DNA of 64,000 nt. Source: Plantago ovata (lineage: Eukaryota > Streptophyta > Magnoliopsida > Lamiales > Plantaginaceae). Made by a program: the position numbers and the translations under genes. The stretch covers positions 113,149,982 through 113,213,981 of the forward strand of contig CM051457.1 of the NCBI GenBank assembly GCA_028274465.1, given 5' to 3'. How positions within the stretch are numbered: position 1 is the first letter of the stretch; every line of letters starts with the position of its first letter. Below are positions 47,471-60,642 of the stretch, piece after piece. The notes below the pieces were generated by a model. It was not told the origin of the DNA. It saw only the letters and a program-made list of their open reading frames with translations, and ran no database searches.

Positions 47471-49151
47471 TGTTAGGAAACTTGTAATTTTGATGAGCAA
47501 TTAACCATGTTAAATTAAGAACAATCCAGTAACTAGTACTCTTAAGGTCCATAGGTATTTAGAATTTTTTAAAGGACATTGTAAAAGAGGAACGTTTGCT
47601 GATGACTTAGATAGGTGTTAGATAAGTTATTTCTTCTGTGGATGACGTACTTTAATTTCTGTGAAGAAATTAATCTATTGACACATTTGCGTATGATGTA
47701 TTTTATTTTCTGAAAAGAAAATATCTTATTGATGCTTAGCTTTGATGTAACTTATTTTCTGAAAAGAAAATGACCTATTGAAGCATTTGCTGAAGATGTA
47801 TTTTGTTTATTATAAACAAATTATTGGAGCAAATAATAAACCGGTCAGAATCTTGAAGACTTTTGAAGATCTGAAGACTTGAAGACTTGAAGACTTGAAG
47901 ATTGCTGAAGACTGGTAAGACACGTGTTGCTCAGAAAGTGAAATTTTCAGCAACAGCATTGCATAAGTGAAAATCTGAAAGACAGAGTAGGTTGTGCTTG
48001 CTGAAACTGAGAATGAACACTTGCTGATGAACATATGTGACCTCTTGCTGAATGTACGTGATTTTGCGCTCCATTGTTAATGTTTGAATTCTATTCAAAG
48101 GTGCATTTAATGCAAAGCTTACACACAAAGGACATGAAGACTAGAAGACAAACAAAGGTTGCTGCTGAAAGTACAAAATCAAGATAGTGACATGTTAAGG
48201 AACAAAAGCCTTAGGATTTGAAATTCAAACGGCTCCTTACTTGCACTATAAATAGAGGTCATCCGGCAAAGAGTTGAAGTGTGTCAACAACGTGATCAAA
48301 CTCTCACTTGTGCTTAAAATTCACAAACCTTCAAACACTCTTACTGCCATTGATCCGTTCCAAGACTTAAAGCTTGAAAAAGCTACTTGTGAAGAAGTAG
48401 AACAAACTCGGCTAAGAAATTAGTTAAGTGTTCTTTCTTTCGAACAAGAACAAGTCTTGACACCAGAAACAATCAAACTTGTTTACTGCAAAGTATTCCA
48501 AGTTGTGTTTCTTAGATTACTTGTTGTAACTGAATAAGTTATAATTAAGTTATCTCACCCCAAAACTCTCTAACTGAAAATACACCCTTTCAGGCGTGAT
48601 ATTCAGGGGGAACTTAATCGAGCATAGTTTTGCTGATTAAAAGTACCAAGTTTGGTGGAGAACAAGGTTGAGTTCTCTAGTTTAGGTTGGAGACAAAGCA
48701 AGTGTGCTTTGGTTTCTGTCGAATCGCTTTAGATAGGAGATTGTAAGGAACCTCAATCATATCTTAGTGGATTCAGTCCTAGAAAGGACAAAGTGGATTA
48801 GTTGGGAGATTACGCCACTCTCAGATACCACTCTAAAAGCGTTTGTGTGATTTACTTACTGCATTTAGCTTTCAGCAAATTATATCTGTTTGTACACAGT
48901 CACTCACATCACTTGCTGAAACACTATACTTGCTGAAAAAGCACTTATTGTTTCAAAGACTTCCGCTCTCTGATTTTAAGTATCAGCAAACCAAGCTACT
49001 GTAAAGTAACTTACGTTTGCTGAGAAAGTTAAGCAACCTCATTACTGAAAAGTAATAAGTACTTGCTGAGAAAGTTTTAAACGACAAAAGTTTGAAAAGA
49101 CTATTCACCCCCCCCCCTCTAGTCTTTTCTTGTTGTTTAAAGGGACCAACA
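47471..49151 (+). mobile_element. LTR-B, complete solo LTR (1681 bp)
   Basis: TGTTAGGAAAC to GGGACCAACA, flanked by GACGG and GGCGG; the unbroken site in R1 reads GGCGG. A TATA box CTATAAATAGAGG lies at 48246-48258, so transcription would run plus. It is the same family as the pieces at 23575-24127 and 38844-39645. Confidence 0.88.
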
Positions 49152-50217
49152 GGCGGCGATTCCTCCGGTGTGGCGGTGGGCGCGCGCGGCTATGAAGAGG
49201 TAGTGGAGGAGAGCTTTTATTTTCTCTAAGAAAGGGTAGAATAATTCTCTAAGAATTGGATACTCAAAAAGCTCTCTAATGACTCATATATATAGTAGTC
49301 ATTGGAAGCCTAAAGAAGATTCTATGTCATTGGAAGCCTAAAGAAGATTCTATTAGACTTCATAAGGAATAAGAACTCTAATTATTATTGCACAAGGAAA
49401 CCCATTTAAGTCTAGATTCATTCCCAATTAAGTTAGAACTCAATTAGGAAAATCTAACTTAACCCTTGACTTCTAATATGGGAAGGAGTCGAAACTCCTT
49501 CCCCAAACCACACCATGCGGCCGGCCAAGGGGGTTCCCATGTGGGTCCCGATTTTGGGACCCACTTATAAATCGAAGGCAATTCAAACTCTAAGTCGATT
49601 TTGCCCATGCGCATATATTAATTCTAAATTAATATATCCTTTCAAACCTCTATTATATTTCCGAAATATAATCTTTCGATTCAATTAATAATTCCAAATT
49701 ATTAATTAATCATTTCAATTAATAATTCCAAATTATTAATTGAGCCACGAATAATTATAATTAATTCCAAATCAATTATAATCCATCAATCACAATTAAT
49801 TCTAAATTAATTGCGATTCCATCTTCAAGGATATTTGATAGGCTGAATCACCACATAGTGTGACCCATAGGGCCTCACTGTACTAAGCAAGTCCTAGACC
49901 ATGCAAGATGGAATTCCTAGACGATTCCATTTGCAACATTAATACATGAGGACGTTTGAGAGGTTTCTCAAAGCAAACCCTTTCGTTGTGAAGTCTGTTG
50001 CGCTCAACGCGGCGATGGTAACGTCCCTTCATCTGACTGACTCGAATGCATCTAGGATCGATGATGTGTCTATCCCAATAATACATCCATGGCGTCTTCA
50101 GTGAGTTGCATGGTGAATCCAATATCTATTATGACTATCATAATAATATTGATACGCTGGCCAGCGGTTTAACCAATCACAACTATGAACGACTATGAGC
50201 GGTGCTCTCCTGTGCTA

Positions 50218-51484
50218 TGATGAATGTGTATTTTACACTTTCATTCGAGTCTTTTTCACCTATTTTAGCTATCATCTATGTTAATTTAGCTATATTTTAG
50301 TACATTTTATTAGAATAGTGTCACATTTCCCTTTAATTTTATTTTACAGGTTTTGGTTGAAATTCGGAGATTTACGGGCAATTATATTGAAGTCTACAAG
50401 GAATTGGTGTTCCAGAAGCCTATTTGGAGTATCTGAAGGTTTCCGGATAGGAGTCTAAGGGTCGAATCTGGAGGTTAGAAGGCCATTAGAAGTCTGAAAC
50501 CGAGTCCGAAAAAGTGAAGAAATCCAAATCCGCGTCGAAAAACGCGGAAATTCCGCGAAAAACTGGGGGGCGAACCGCCCCGTGCCTCGGGCGAACCGCC
50601 CCAGAAGTTTTTTGGGCCTATAGATAGTTGCGAGTTTTCTCTCCGAAAATCATATCTTTCCAAGCCTACTTTCTCACCTCTCTCTATAGTTTTAGGTAGG
50701 GACTTCCCGGGGCCTGTCCTGGGAGTTCCATAGCTTAGGGGATACTTTTTCATAGCAGATTGGAGCTCGTAGGACCACAATCATCCGGAGATTGACAACC
50801 TTCGGTAACTTTGTATCTTACAACTTTTATCTACTTATTTTATATTCTTTCAATATGTTTTCTTCTATGATTGCTATTGATTGCATGCCTATGAGTAGCT
50901 AAATTTATCGTTGGTGGTAGTATGTGAATTCTTAGCGAGGGAACATAATCATGCTAATGGCTATATCGCGCATTATACTCCGTGTCATTGCTTTATTTCG
51001 TTGATGAGTTGAACACCAAAATTCTCGTATGTTGTATTGATCATTATGCACACTTGGACACTTGTCGGCCAATCAGACTAAATTATCTTCGTAGTGTTGA
51101 ATGATTACGGAACACAATAGGACGTTAGTTGTTGACAAGTCAGACCCATATTATCTTCGTAGTGCTTAATACTTACAACAGGACCCAAGATTCATTCAAA
51201 GATCTCTATGCAAGACCGAGGAATTTATGCATGATTATCGACCCATTATGTTAAGAAGGATCATACTATCACCAACCTCCATTATCTGCTTGAAAACCCC
51301 TATTGCTTTCTATCTGCGGTTTTATATTCTCTTGTTAAACAGATAAAGCTAGTTATAGTCCTGAGAGAACGACACTCGAGTCATTCTGCTACTACACTAC
51401 GGTTTTCGTTGTATTTGTGGATTGCCTTTGGCTAAATAACAAATTTATTTGACTGAACCGGGACTGACAAACTCGCGTTCATCA
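50218..51484 (+). mobile_element. LTR-C solo LTR, copy 1 (1267 bp)
   Basis: TGATGAATGTG to CGCGTTCATCA with a perfect 5-bp target duplication TGCTA (50213-50217 and 51485-51489). No internal region. A TATA-like CCTATAGATA lies near 50618 just after a hairpin cluster (50529-50602). Confidence 0.92.
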
Positions 51485-52195
51485 TGCTACACGTGAGAGA
51501 TGAATCCTTCACAGAATCACTTATCACCCCCATTTGTATATAGCCATAATCCCGGTTTGTACCTTGTATCAACTGCTTATTCAGAGCTGACTCGGCGGGA
51601 CCCCCAAAGATATGGAGCAACAAATGTGATGATAAAGTCCTGTAAGTCCAAAGGACGACTGGCATCACTTCGACAACTTTCCGGTTTCCATAGACACATC
51701 AGTGTAGAGTATACATCGATGGGAGTTTCCGGTGGGTACTTCCATTGTTCGGTAATCACCCTTCGAACAACTATGCGCAGTTATGGGAACGTTTCTTGAT
51801 TGTCTAACAATCCGTTCCGTGGCCGTGGGATCGACTCACACTTGCTCCAACAAGTATAACCTCCACGCATACTAGTCTTGTCTGGTTCATTCAGACCCCT
51901 ACATCCGAGATGAACCTCGACTAGGGAGAGTTTGGGATAGATGATAACTCACATAGCTCCCACTATCTGTGTGATCGGTCATCTATCCGAGGGGACATGT
52001 TTGATATCCATACAGACAGGAATATAGATATGACATGCTGTATACCTAGTGTAATATAAATATGAAAGCGATACTCAATAGCAAAACAAACAAACATATA
52101 TTATATTACGTTGACCTGTGTAATAGTACATATATGCCCTTTATAAGGGTCATGTGCCCTTAATAAAGACTGTCTCTAGGACATATACACTATCA

Positions 52196-55100
52196 ATTTC
52201 TCTTTCTCCTCTTGTATTAAGGGGTCTATGAGGGATGCCAATAACTCCTTTTGGATTTCTAGGATGGTTTTTTCCTCAAGGATTGCATCGTTTTCTGAGG
52301 GCGGGAGGTTGAGATCAAAGGAAGGTTGTTTCGAAGAACTCGAATTTCGAGCGTCTTCACCTCCAAGAGGAATTCGATCCATCCAAGAAAGAAGAAAGTC
52401 GAAAATCTCGTCCAGAAATGTAGCAAGAAAGGCAGGCAGAAAGATGTCTGAGTGAAAAAGGATGCAAGTAATAAAAAGTACTAAAACACTAACCATGACT
52501 TGTCTACAAAGAGATTTTTTTTTTCATTGCTTTTTTGATTCTTGTAGCTTCTACACTGGAGGAGAACGTCGCGTAGTGTAGAGTGAAAAGTAGTCACGGG
52601 AGAGGAAAGGAAGGAACTTGAACTGGACTTGTCCGAATCCGAACACAGGATAAAGAGAGAATCAGAGGAGCTAAGGCTCAACTCCTAAAAAGCCAAATCG
52701 CAGGGGATCGCCATACGTAGGCTCAGGGTCCCATGGCAACGACAGCGAACTCGGCTCAACCAATATTCCTCTCAGCACGAGAAGAATGAGAAAGTGGGAC
52801 CCCTACATGAGGAAACTTGTACTGGTCTAGATGGAAGACCAAACAGGACATTCGCGAGTTGCCCTAAATGTGCCGGGAGAATCTTTCTTTAAGAGGACTT
52901 TCTAGTACGATTGAGATCTCACTTCTACTCGGATCGGAGATTCTTTGATCTTCTTCTATTACCGGATTGATGATCTTACTGGAACAATTCCATCAAGACC
53001 TGACACTCTTTTTCTCTTTCTTTGATTGGCCGCATATCTAGTTCTCTTTGGTAAGGTGTTTTGAGCGTTGCATCAAATGAAAAACCTGCATTACTGCTTT
53101 TAGGAGCTTGGAAAAATATACAATAGGAGCTCTTATACCTACCTTTTACTTACGGCTGATCTGCCATGAAGCTTTCGTTCCATTTCTTTTTGTAGCAGGA
53201 AAGACCGAGAGATTCCACAGTCTTTCCCGCTCGTCAAGTCAAAGATTCGAACCCGCTTCCTCTTCTTTCGGTTGTTCTTGCTCTAACTTTCTCCTTGCAA
53301 CTAGTTCGCGAAATGGCTTTCGGATATGCCTTCCCCTAATTAGATTATTGCTGCTCTTGATGGGGCTAATGAATGAGACAACCCCCTTTCGCATGGTTGA
53401 AAGAACGGAGACATTGTTGATAACCTATGCCTGAGACTGGGAAGGAACTTCTTTCGGGTCATGAAAATGCTTGCTTCCCCTTATCCGTTCGATTTTTTTT
53501 CGATGATTAGTTCGAAGTTGAGATACACTCTTTATCTACCTAATTCTGGTTTTCCTTTTTTTCTGCTCACTCCCCTAATATAATAGAAGGACTCTTGTGA
53601 GCTAGCTTTTCTCGAAAATCAAAAGCCTGGCTTGTCTAACCCTACTCTAAATATTTTTTAGAAAAGGTCTTTCATACGACCCTCTCTTTTCGTCTTGTGA
53701 CTAGACTAGAATAACTCTTATGTATCATATCACACTCGCCACACTTTAGGAATTAGGAATCTATGTGATTGTGGAATCAAAGGATTTTTCCTTCATGTCG
53801 GTAGAAGTTCTTTCCCAGTCTGTCTTTTCTTTCGAGCGGATCCAACTTCCTATACGCAATTTAGGGATAGCAAACCCTTTATGAGCCCTTTTCCAACCAA
53901 AGAAGAACTCTTTTCAACTACTTCCGATCCTCTCCCTGTCAGTAGAGATATTGACCTTTCTGTCGAGGCATATGAACGATCTTTCTCATATATCTAATTT
54001 TCTTCTTTATTTGGTTGAATCTTCTACCATCGATATGATCTATTCTCCGGTGTTGTCTGCATTCCTTCTTTAAAGGAGCAAGATAGGAAAGAGGCTCATC
54101 GACCCATGCTCTAGCTTCTAGGTAGTAATATCCTCTAACTCACGCCCCTTTTTATTTGAATGTCACTGGCTCCTCCGGTCCATGCGAAAGGTAGTTTAAG
54201 ATATTTTCATAAAAAATATGCTTTACAAGCAAGTTAAAGAATGAATTATTAGATTAGACAGTAAACTGGGAACAACAATAGACATCCTATCACTCCTGCC
54301 TCATTCGTTCTATTTTTTGGCCAAAAGCCTGCTTCCATTTGTTACGATAATAGGTCTTTACTTCTATGTACTACCGGAGCTAAGGGGTAGGGCTCGAACC
54401 CTTACACTTTGAATTTTATGTCGTAAGCAAGCAATCTTTCCATGAACTATTTAAAGTAATTTTTTTTCAATTACATCTATCTTCTATTCTAATATGTTAT
54501 TATGAATGTGATTGATGGGGTCACGCCATATATCAGATCCCTTTTTATTTAGTGAGCCCTTAGATTACTTTCTGGCTTTCGATCTCCTTCTCCCTGCCCA
54601 TTGAGCTACTTCGTAACCTTTTGCTAAGCCCATGATATATTTCAAACAGGATGTAAATCTCTGATTTATTTTTTATTTTAGGAGTAAGCAATCATTTTGC
54701 AATCCAAAGATAAAGAGCAGTCAAAAGTTTTAACTTGCGCAGTAAACTAAGAGAAGAAGTCCACCAAAGTCTCTATAGGCCGCTCCTAAACAAGTAAACA
54801 AGGGGGGAACTACTTCGCTTTGATAGGGGGCTACCACTTCCCCTTTCAATCCAGATATTATACAGGGTTGGGAGCGAGTTACGAAGTAGCTGGTTACGTT
54901 AGGATCTTGGGCTGCTAAGAACTCTTATCCGCTATGGTTGACTACTTTCCGCTACTAACTAAACGTTCACTTTGAAAAACGAAATCTTTGCTAGTGGAAG
55001 CTTCTAGTTTCACATTTCTCACGAGCACTTACGAAGTCTGAAATTACATAAGTCACTCTGACCCCAAGTCATGGGTAGATTAAATTCCGATTTCAATGAT

Positions 55101-58100
55101 ACGAATTCACCGTATCTCGAAACTATCCTCCGAACCGAAAAAATCCCCTTTGGATCTTACTTAAAATAGAATCTTCCATAAAACTGAGTCCTATAGTAGA
55201 AACATGTACCAATGATAACTCATAGAATACCATGAGTAGCATTTCTATTTCCACACTTGAATAAAAAAAGAAGTAAAATATCTAACTTAGATTTGATATG
55301 CATTCTCATCCCAGTTACATAGAACTGGTAGATTCATCTTTCTAAATAATATATTAAGAATAAGTTCTACGATGCCGTCCTCTCCCTAATTCATTATACA
55401 ATAAAAGAAAAGAGAACAGGATGGAGTTGGGGTTCAAGCCATCTTTCAAATGAGTATCTTCCTATCGGTGGGAGATAGAAATGCTATCTTTATTTAGTTA
55501 GTTGATAGGGAGCAACAAACAAGAAAGGGCGAAATTACGTCGATGTAGAGAGAAGGAGGGATTAGCTCCCCCCGCCTAACAAGGCGATCCGTGATAGATC
55601 AAAAGAGAAGTCGTTCAAAGGCTCAACAGAAGATATAAGGCCTGATGAGGAACACACCCATACCTCCAATTAAACAAAGCTTTAAGCTCTGAAAGGTATA
55701 CCATACCTCAAAGGGGGTCCCGCAGGCGGGTCAGAAGACGGGAGTGACAAGACAACTTCCAGCATTAATGTGTGAGGGGAGCAAACGCAGATTCTACAGG
55801 AGTGACCTATAGTTATGAATTGAGCAAGTAAAGAGATTCATTCGCTAAAGAATAGAAAACTTGACACACGAGAAGCCTACTTAGAGTTGTTACCCGCGTG
55901 CTGACATCCAACCATTCTTAGACGATCCCCCGTACGACTTACTTTTATAGACGGATTACATCAATCCACACAATGAGTACCAAAGGTGCTAGCAGAATAC
56001 CGTAGAGTAAAAGTAAAGGCGTAGATAGGGACCGTCTTTACTATGAGTGAAGAACTTGTCCTTCGCTTGCCGTGGCGTAAAAAATAGATTAAAAAAAAGA
56101 AAAACAAGGATTATTGTAAAGAATGTACATGACTTAGATCACCCCCCTTTTCTAGGGGATGCAACATGCGGGTATTTCTCAGTCGCTTTAGATAATTTGT
56201 TTATTCTAGATGTGCAAAGACTTAAACCCTGCTCTTGTAAGGGTTTCATTCTTCCTTACTCTTTTCACAACACGACCTTGACTAAAAGCTTATCATATAT
56301 GGGGTGAATATCGATCTCGCAACTAGATTAGAAGTTATTAGAACAGCGACAGAGCTAAAAGAGTTTCAGGGCGGAGAAAATCCTGTTTAAAATGAAAAGC
56401 AGTGTCCCCATATCTCAAGAACCCGTGTCGTGTTCGCTCGGAAGGCCTAGGCTATGCTTCTGGTAACGGAGCAACCTAGCAGCTCTCAATCAATGGTATG
56501 GACGATTCCATATCTTCAAAGCATCGAACCTTTCGCTTCGCCTCTCCTTCTCAAAGGTACTAGTTCGCCGGGGCTTACTATAGGAACTTTCTATCAGTTG
56601 TTTTCACTCCTCAACTTTTCTTCTCACCGGTTTTGCTCGAGCTATTTGATAACTTCTTCTTGACGGAAAGAGGACATCTTCATGTTTTGAATTCGGTGAA
56701 TTCTGATAGATGGGATAGAACAAGTCATATGCTAGCATGCTCCTTAGCATTGAATTGAAGTTAAGCACTGGCCTTCTTTTCTTATTTAACTACTTGTGGT
56801 CCTGGAGTGGTCTAATCCAACCCCCTGGTTAAGAAGATAAGAGTCAGAGGCGACTGGAAGTCTTATCGTCTAAGGGGGTTTTGGATTTTCGTCGCTAAAA
56901 GAACTCGCATGCATAGAAAAACATCGGTATTTCCGGCTTGTATTTATTCTGTTATTCTTCTATAATTATAGTGACTTTCTTCCCATTTATGTTTACCTGA
57001 CTTGCCTTTTTTCTATATTAAAGTATGAAGTAGCATAGGTCCGAGTTGTATCAGAGTTCACTATGTAGGCAGGCTTTAAAGATAGCTGAAAGAAAGGAGG
57101 TCCTTCTCTACCGTTCTCCTTCTATCCTTATCTAGTCCATCTAATCTAGGACAATTAGCTTCGACCCCATGGATTGCCGATGGGGCAAGTCTATATCTCC
57201 TTTTTTTGTCGACAGCTTGGGTTGGAAAGTAGAGCACAGCTCCCCCTAAGTGGATATTGCGGGTTCGCATCTACCTGGAAGAAAGCAAGCACAAAGGCCT
57301 TTTTATTACAGAGTGACGGTCAAACAGATCCATCGTATCTGATAGGCCACTTCTTCTATGATTCTATCTGGTGTCAAATAAGGGCGCCCTCCCCATAAGC
57401 GGGAAGAAAAACTACACATCTAAAAGATGGGGTATGGGCACTTTTCGTGTCTTTTTTCGAAAGAGATAGATTGCAAATTAAGAGCATCCGTCCCATCAGT
57501 CAGAAGTCGTAGGTTCAATTCATCATATGCACTAGAGGGAAGTGCACAACCCCGTCTCCATGGATTCATTCGTATCCTCTCTTCTCCCTCTGCCTTCGTG
57601 GATCTGGATGCTGGAGTTCTCTTCTAGCTTAGTTCGACTGCTGGAGGTTCTCCAACTTCCCTATAGCTTTGCGACTGCACAATCGGTACTGACGTAGAAT
57701 CTTGCCGGTCCTTGGCCGTTGGACTTGGAAGGATCAGGTAGAGTGTATGTTCGGTAACCAAGATCGTCTGATCTCATCGACGGGCCGCCCTCCTTACATG
57801 AGGAGATGGTGCCGGGTGGACTCCCTCAGTCTATTATTATACTAGATACTAGCAGGATCCCGTAGTGTGTGTTTTTTAGGAATTTAGGAATAGAGGCAGG
57901 CTTTCCGCTTCTGTCTACTGAGATCTTAGGACCGGTTCTCTGCGGAGATCTTAATCGATCTCCTTACTGGGCTGACGTTATCCACCCCTACCCCATACTT
58001 TTTCCCAATCCCCTGGGAGGGAGTGACGCGTAGCAACGCATGATTGAACTCGTACAGTTTGCTTATTGTGCGTTATGGTCTAGGTTGGTCAGGTCCTCGA

Positions 58101-59377
58101 AGATCTCTTCTGAAACCTGCATTCGTAACTTAAAGTGAACGTAAGAGAAACGTAAATGTATCAGAAATCATAATGGAAATGGGAACCTGGTGTGCTCTTA
58201 CTCTCAATCAAGGGAAAGCCTTTGCTTGCTTCCTTCCATTCCTTGCCATTTTGACCTCCTTTTCAGAGTTGGGTCGGAGTCCATGAAGTGGATCGAGGAG
58301 TCCGTAAAAGGGGCTAGGAGTCCTTTCTCTTCTTCTTTTCTGTGTAGATCGGACCCTATTTTTTTACAAAAACTCCAGAACGGGTCATAGAATTAGAAAG
58401 GACCTAGCAGGACTGAAGTTTCCCATTCTTGCCTATATAGGATGAGATAGGTGTACTTCTTTCTCCCAGACTTAGGGAATCCGCCTTCGCTATGCTCTGC
58501 ACTTCTATGTTCTATGTTGCTGACCCCAAGTAACCTTAGCAGGAATGGACAACAACGATGGACTCCCTTGTAGTGTTCCCGAAAAGTCTAGCTGTAGATT
58601 TTCTCTTCGAAGGGCCTTTCCAAGGCGAATACAATTCAGCGACTTTCTAGCGTCTCTTTTCTTCTTTATGACTGAGCGATCCTCCTATCTTATAGCTGGG
58701 AATCTGTCCTCCTTTCTCTGTTCGATAGTCCATTCATGGAATCCTTTTTTGGGGGCCTTTTTAAGGCATCGGTCTTGTTCGGCTTGCTTTGGCTTCATGT
58801 ACTAAGTTAACGACTTTCTATCTGTCCTTCTGGTGGAGAGCCTTATGGTTCAGATATAGCATTCGTCGACCTTATTGATCGTAGACGTAAGAAGAACTTA
58901 GGAGGCTATTCTAGGCTTTTCACAACATGATCAAGCTGAGAATGGATCATAGAATCGCTGAGCAAACTACAAGAATCGCCACTAAAGTACCATAAAGAGA
59001 AATGTGTCTGTCAGTCATTCTAGGTCACAACTTCTATTATCGTAGTAAATGATAAATCGAACAAGGAGTGAAATGAAAGAAAAAAGAAAGCCCAAAATAG
59101 CTATGCATTTGGATCTCATTTCGATATTCTTTTACCCCAGTTTGGTGTTCTGGAGTACCATTATGGGGTCTAAGCACCTCCCATCAGAGACAGAGTGGTT
59201 GATCCTTCATTCTTCGAAATCAGACTATCCTTACTTGTTCAGTCTTTCATAAAAAAGAAATAAATTTGACTTTGATTGATTAGGATTTCATTTTTTTTTT
59301 TTATGCAATTCAAAGAAACTATAAGAGTCGAACTTCCATAGCCAAGCTCTTAACCAAGCAATAGTTCCCCTCCGTTA
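52196..59377. other. Mitochondrial-like non-coding DNA, segment 1
   Basis: Base composition and texture change sharply at 52196: about 43 percent GC, CTTTC- and GAAAG-rich, with many short unrelated frames and no copia or nuclear repeat motifs. This is typical of plant mitochondrial intergenic DNA. I could not identify any standard mitochondrial gene or rRNA, so the call rests on style. A minus-strand frame (52496-52176) with FLDEIFDFLLSWMDRIPLGG and PSFDLNLPPSENDAILEE runs off into the LTR, so it is truncated at the junction. No complete tRNA was found; tRNA-like T-arm pieces occur near 54376-54450 and 59313-59370. Confidence 0.5.
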
Positions 59378-59382
59378 CTTAT

Positions 59383-60637
59383 TGATGAACGTGTCAGATT
59401 CAGTCAAATAAATTTGTAATTAGCCAAAGGCAATCCACAACTACAACGAAAACCGTAGTGTAGTAGTAGAATGACTCGAGTGTCGTTCTCTCAGGACTAT
59501 ACTAGCTTTATCAAATCTAATTAAGAATATAAAACAGCAGATAGAAAGCAATAGGGGTTTTCAAGCAGATAATGGAGATTGGTGATAGTATGGTCCTTCT
59601 TAACATAATGGGTCGATAATCATGCATAAATTCCTCGGTCTTGCATAGAGATCTTTGAATCAATCTTGTGTCCTGTTGCAAGTATTAAGCACTACGAAGA
59701 TAATATGGGTCTGACTCGTCAACAACTAACGTCCTAATGTGTTCCGTAAACACTACGAAGATAATTGGTCTGATTGATTGACAAGTGTCCAAGTGTGCAT
59801 AATGATCAATACAACATACGAGAATTTTGGTTTCAACTGATCAACGAAATAAAGCAATGACACGGAGTATAATGCGCGATATAGCCATTAGCATGATTAT
59901 CTTCCCTCGCTAAGAATTCACATACTACCACCAACGATAAATTTAGCTACTCATAATAGGCATGCAATCAATAGCAATCATAGAAGAAAACATATTGAAA
60001 GAATATAAAATAAGTAGATAAAAACTGTAAGATACAAAGTTACCGAAGGTTGTCAATCTCTGGATGATTGCGATCCTACGCGCTCCAATCTGCTACGAAA
60101 AAGTATCCCCTAAGCTATGGAACTCCCAGGATAGGCCCCGGGAAGTTCCTACCTAAAACTATAGAGAGAGGTGAGAAAGTAGGCTTGGAAAGATATGATT
60201 TTCGGAGAAAAACTTGAGCTCTATATATAGGCCCCGAATTTCTTCTGGGGCGGTTCGCCCGGTGATGCGGCGGTTCGCCCCCCAATATTTCGCGGAATTT
60301 CCGCGTTTTTCGACGCGGATTTGGATTTCTTCACCTTTTCGAACTCGGTTTATGACTTCTAGTAGCCTTCTAACCTCCAGATTCGGCCCCTAGACTCCAA
60401 ATCCTATCCGGAAACCTTCAGATACTCCAAATATGCTTCTGGAACACCAATTCCTTGTAGGCTTCAACATAATTGCCCCGAAATCTCCGAATTTCACCCA
60501 AAACCTGTAAAATAAAATCTAAAGGGAAACGTGACACTATTCTAATAAAATGTACTAAAATATAGCTAAATTAACATAGAGGATAGCTAAATTATGTGAA
60601 ATAGACTCGAATGAAAGTGTAAAATACACATTCATCA
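59383..60637 (-). mobile_element. LTR-C solo LTR, copy 2 (1255 bp)
   Basis: The reverse complement of the copy at 50218-51484, diverged, with TGATGAACGTG and CACATTCATCA ends. The target duplication CTTAT is perfect (59378-59382 and 60638-60642). The TATA box reads CTATATATAG on the minus strand near 60220. Its insertion shows that the surrounding mitochondrial-like DNA is nuclear. Confidence 0.93.
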
Positions 60638-60642
60638 CTTAT

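Larger units (their letters stand above)
39896..52195 (-). mobile_element. Ty1-copia retrotransposon, element 2
   Basis: The same family and orientation as element 1, with an internal region of 5593 bp (41411-47003). The left LTR is truncated and the right LTR is complete but carries two nested solo LTRs. From about 46.7 kb to the right end the sequence diverges clearly from element 1, while pol is nearly identical. Confidence 0.95.
47004..52195 (-). repeat. 5' LTR of element 2 with nested insertions (R2)
   Basis: The LTR runs from TGTAAGAAAAT (47004) to CACTATCA (52195), about 2.23 kb after removing the two nested solo LTRs. It is an outlier: a segment at about 47138-47384 differs wholly from R1 21603-21757, and 49500-49600 differs from R1 and L2 at many sites. 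A 30-bp tandem duplication lies at 49297-49355. Confidence 0.9.

Noticed and set aside
53108..53434. 108-codon frame in the mitochondrial-like block
   Set aside because: No recognisable domain and a composition like the surrounding non-coding DNA, so not called as a gene.
54376..54450. Possible tRNA with a GGGCTCGAACCC arm
   Set aside because: Only a T arm and part of an acceptor stem can be drawn. No D arm or anticodon stem fits, and it matches no plant mitochondrial tRNA I know.
59313..59375. Possible tRNA 3' half before the LTR-C copy
   Set aside because: A single arm with mismatches, no complete cloverleaf.
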